This document shows positions 5,010 to 5,427 of a DNA stretch of 5,427 nucleotides, one piece after another. Source of the DNA: an uncultured Hymenobacter sp. (GTDB lineage Bacteria; Bacteroidota; Bacteroidia; Cytophagales; Hymenobacteraceae). A program made the translations under genes and the position numbers. Within the stretch, counting starts at the first letter, position 1. Every line of letters starts with the position of its first letter. Location of the stretch: positions 1-5,427 of the forward strand of contig CALMOO010000313.1 in the NCBI GenBank assembly GCA_937871705.1. The letters run 5' to 3'. A model generated the notes under the pieces. The model was not told where the DNA came from. It ran no database searches and was given only the letters and a program-made list of their open reading frames with translations.

Positions 5010-5427
5010 ATGTCCCGTACCCTAATTGTATCTAACCGCCTACCTACCAAAGTTATCCGGGCCGAAGAGGGGCTCACCTTTCAGTCTAGCGAAGGTGGGC
5101 TGGCCACGGGGCTCGGCTCTATCTATCGCCAAGGCGATAACCTCTGGATAGGCTGGCCCGGGCTTTTTGTGCAGGATGAGGCTGAAGAAGAGCACATCCG
5201 CACGGAGCTGCAGGCCGACAACATGGCTCCGGTGTTCTTGACCGAAGACGAAATTCGGGATTTCTACGAAGGGTTTAGCAACGGCACCTTGTGGCCTACC
5301 TTTCACTACTTCAGTGGTTTGGCTACCTACGAGCAAGCACACTGGGAAGCTTATGTGGCCGTGAACCAGAAGTTTTGTGACGCCGTGCTGGCCCAGGCTG
5401 GCCCCGATGACACCATCTGGGTGCACG
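5010..5427 (+). CDS. otsA: Trehalose-6-phosphate synthase (GT20), N-terminal part
   Basis: OtsA joins UDP-glucose and glucose 6-phosphate to make trehalose 6-phosphate, the first step of the OtsAB route to the stress protectant trehalose. From the ATG at 5010 the first 139 residues are in the window and the frame is open at the right edge. SNRLP at 8-12 and SEGGL at 27-31 are the N-terminal glycosyltransferase 20 motifs. FYEGFSNGTLWPTFHY at 85-100 supplies Y86 and W95, matching the spacing of Tyr76 and Trp85 in the E. coli enzyme that contact glucose 6-phosphate. The sequence ends in TIWVH, the start of the conserved WVHDYHL strand. In many Cytophagales this gene encodes a bifunctional synthase-phosphatase with a C-terminal OtsB domain; the window ends too early to tell. 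The 89-base gap after purU has no clear promoter or terminator. Confidence 0.93.
   Translation, partial: MSRTLIVSNRLPTKVIRAEEGLTFQSSEGGLATGLGSIYRQGDNLWIGWPGLFVQDEAEEEHIRTELQADNMAPVFLTEDEIRDFYEGFSNGTLWPTFHYFSGLATYEQAHWEAYVAVNQKFCDAVLAQAGPDDTIWVH

Overview
The window looks like ordinary chromosomal DNA from a member of the Bacteroidota, most likely Hymenobacter or a close relative in the Cytophagales. The reasons are the TAnnTTTG-type promoter element, the lack of Shine-Dalgarno sequences before clear starts, the GC-rich genes between short AT-rich spacers, and the look of the proteins. The genus is an inference from family resemblance; no 16S or other marker is present.

Layout, left to right. 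Positions 1-777 (minus strand) hold the N-terminal part of an HMG-CoA reductase, cut by the window edge, with an unusual N-terminal domain of about 120 residues before the catalytic part. A divergent intergenic region follows (778-1229), with one good promoter core at 1168-1175. Five genes then run on the plus strand: a phytanoyl-CoA dioxygenase (PhyH)-like Fe(II)/2-oxoglutarate oxygenase (1230-2045), a short-chain dehydrogenase/reductase (2149-2934), a TetR-family repressor (3485-4021), formyltetrahydrofolate deformylase PurU (4087-4920), and the start of trehalose-6-phosphate synthase (5010 to the window end).

The genes are metabolic: isoprenoid supply (HMG-CoA reductase), an oxygenase-reductase pair of unknown substrate that may share a transcript, one-carbon metabolism (PurU) and trehalose synthesis (OtsA). 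The oxygenase-SDR unit ends at a clear rho-independent terminator (2950-2993). TetR and purU are 65 bases apart and could share a transcript.

The non-coding DNA is the most interesting part. Between the oxygenase and the SDR lies a large inverted repeat built from TAACATTTA/CAATTAA-like units that reaches the SDR start codon. Before the TetR gene is a leader of about 330 bases with an operator-like palindrome, a plausible promoter, four successive hairpins and a perfect 15-bp stem-loop. A short G-rich word, GGGGTAGGG, recurs at five places, three of them tight against gene starts or stops. I see no CRISPR array, tRNA, rRNA, insertion sequence, phage gene or defence system here, and no clear new multi-gene system.
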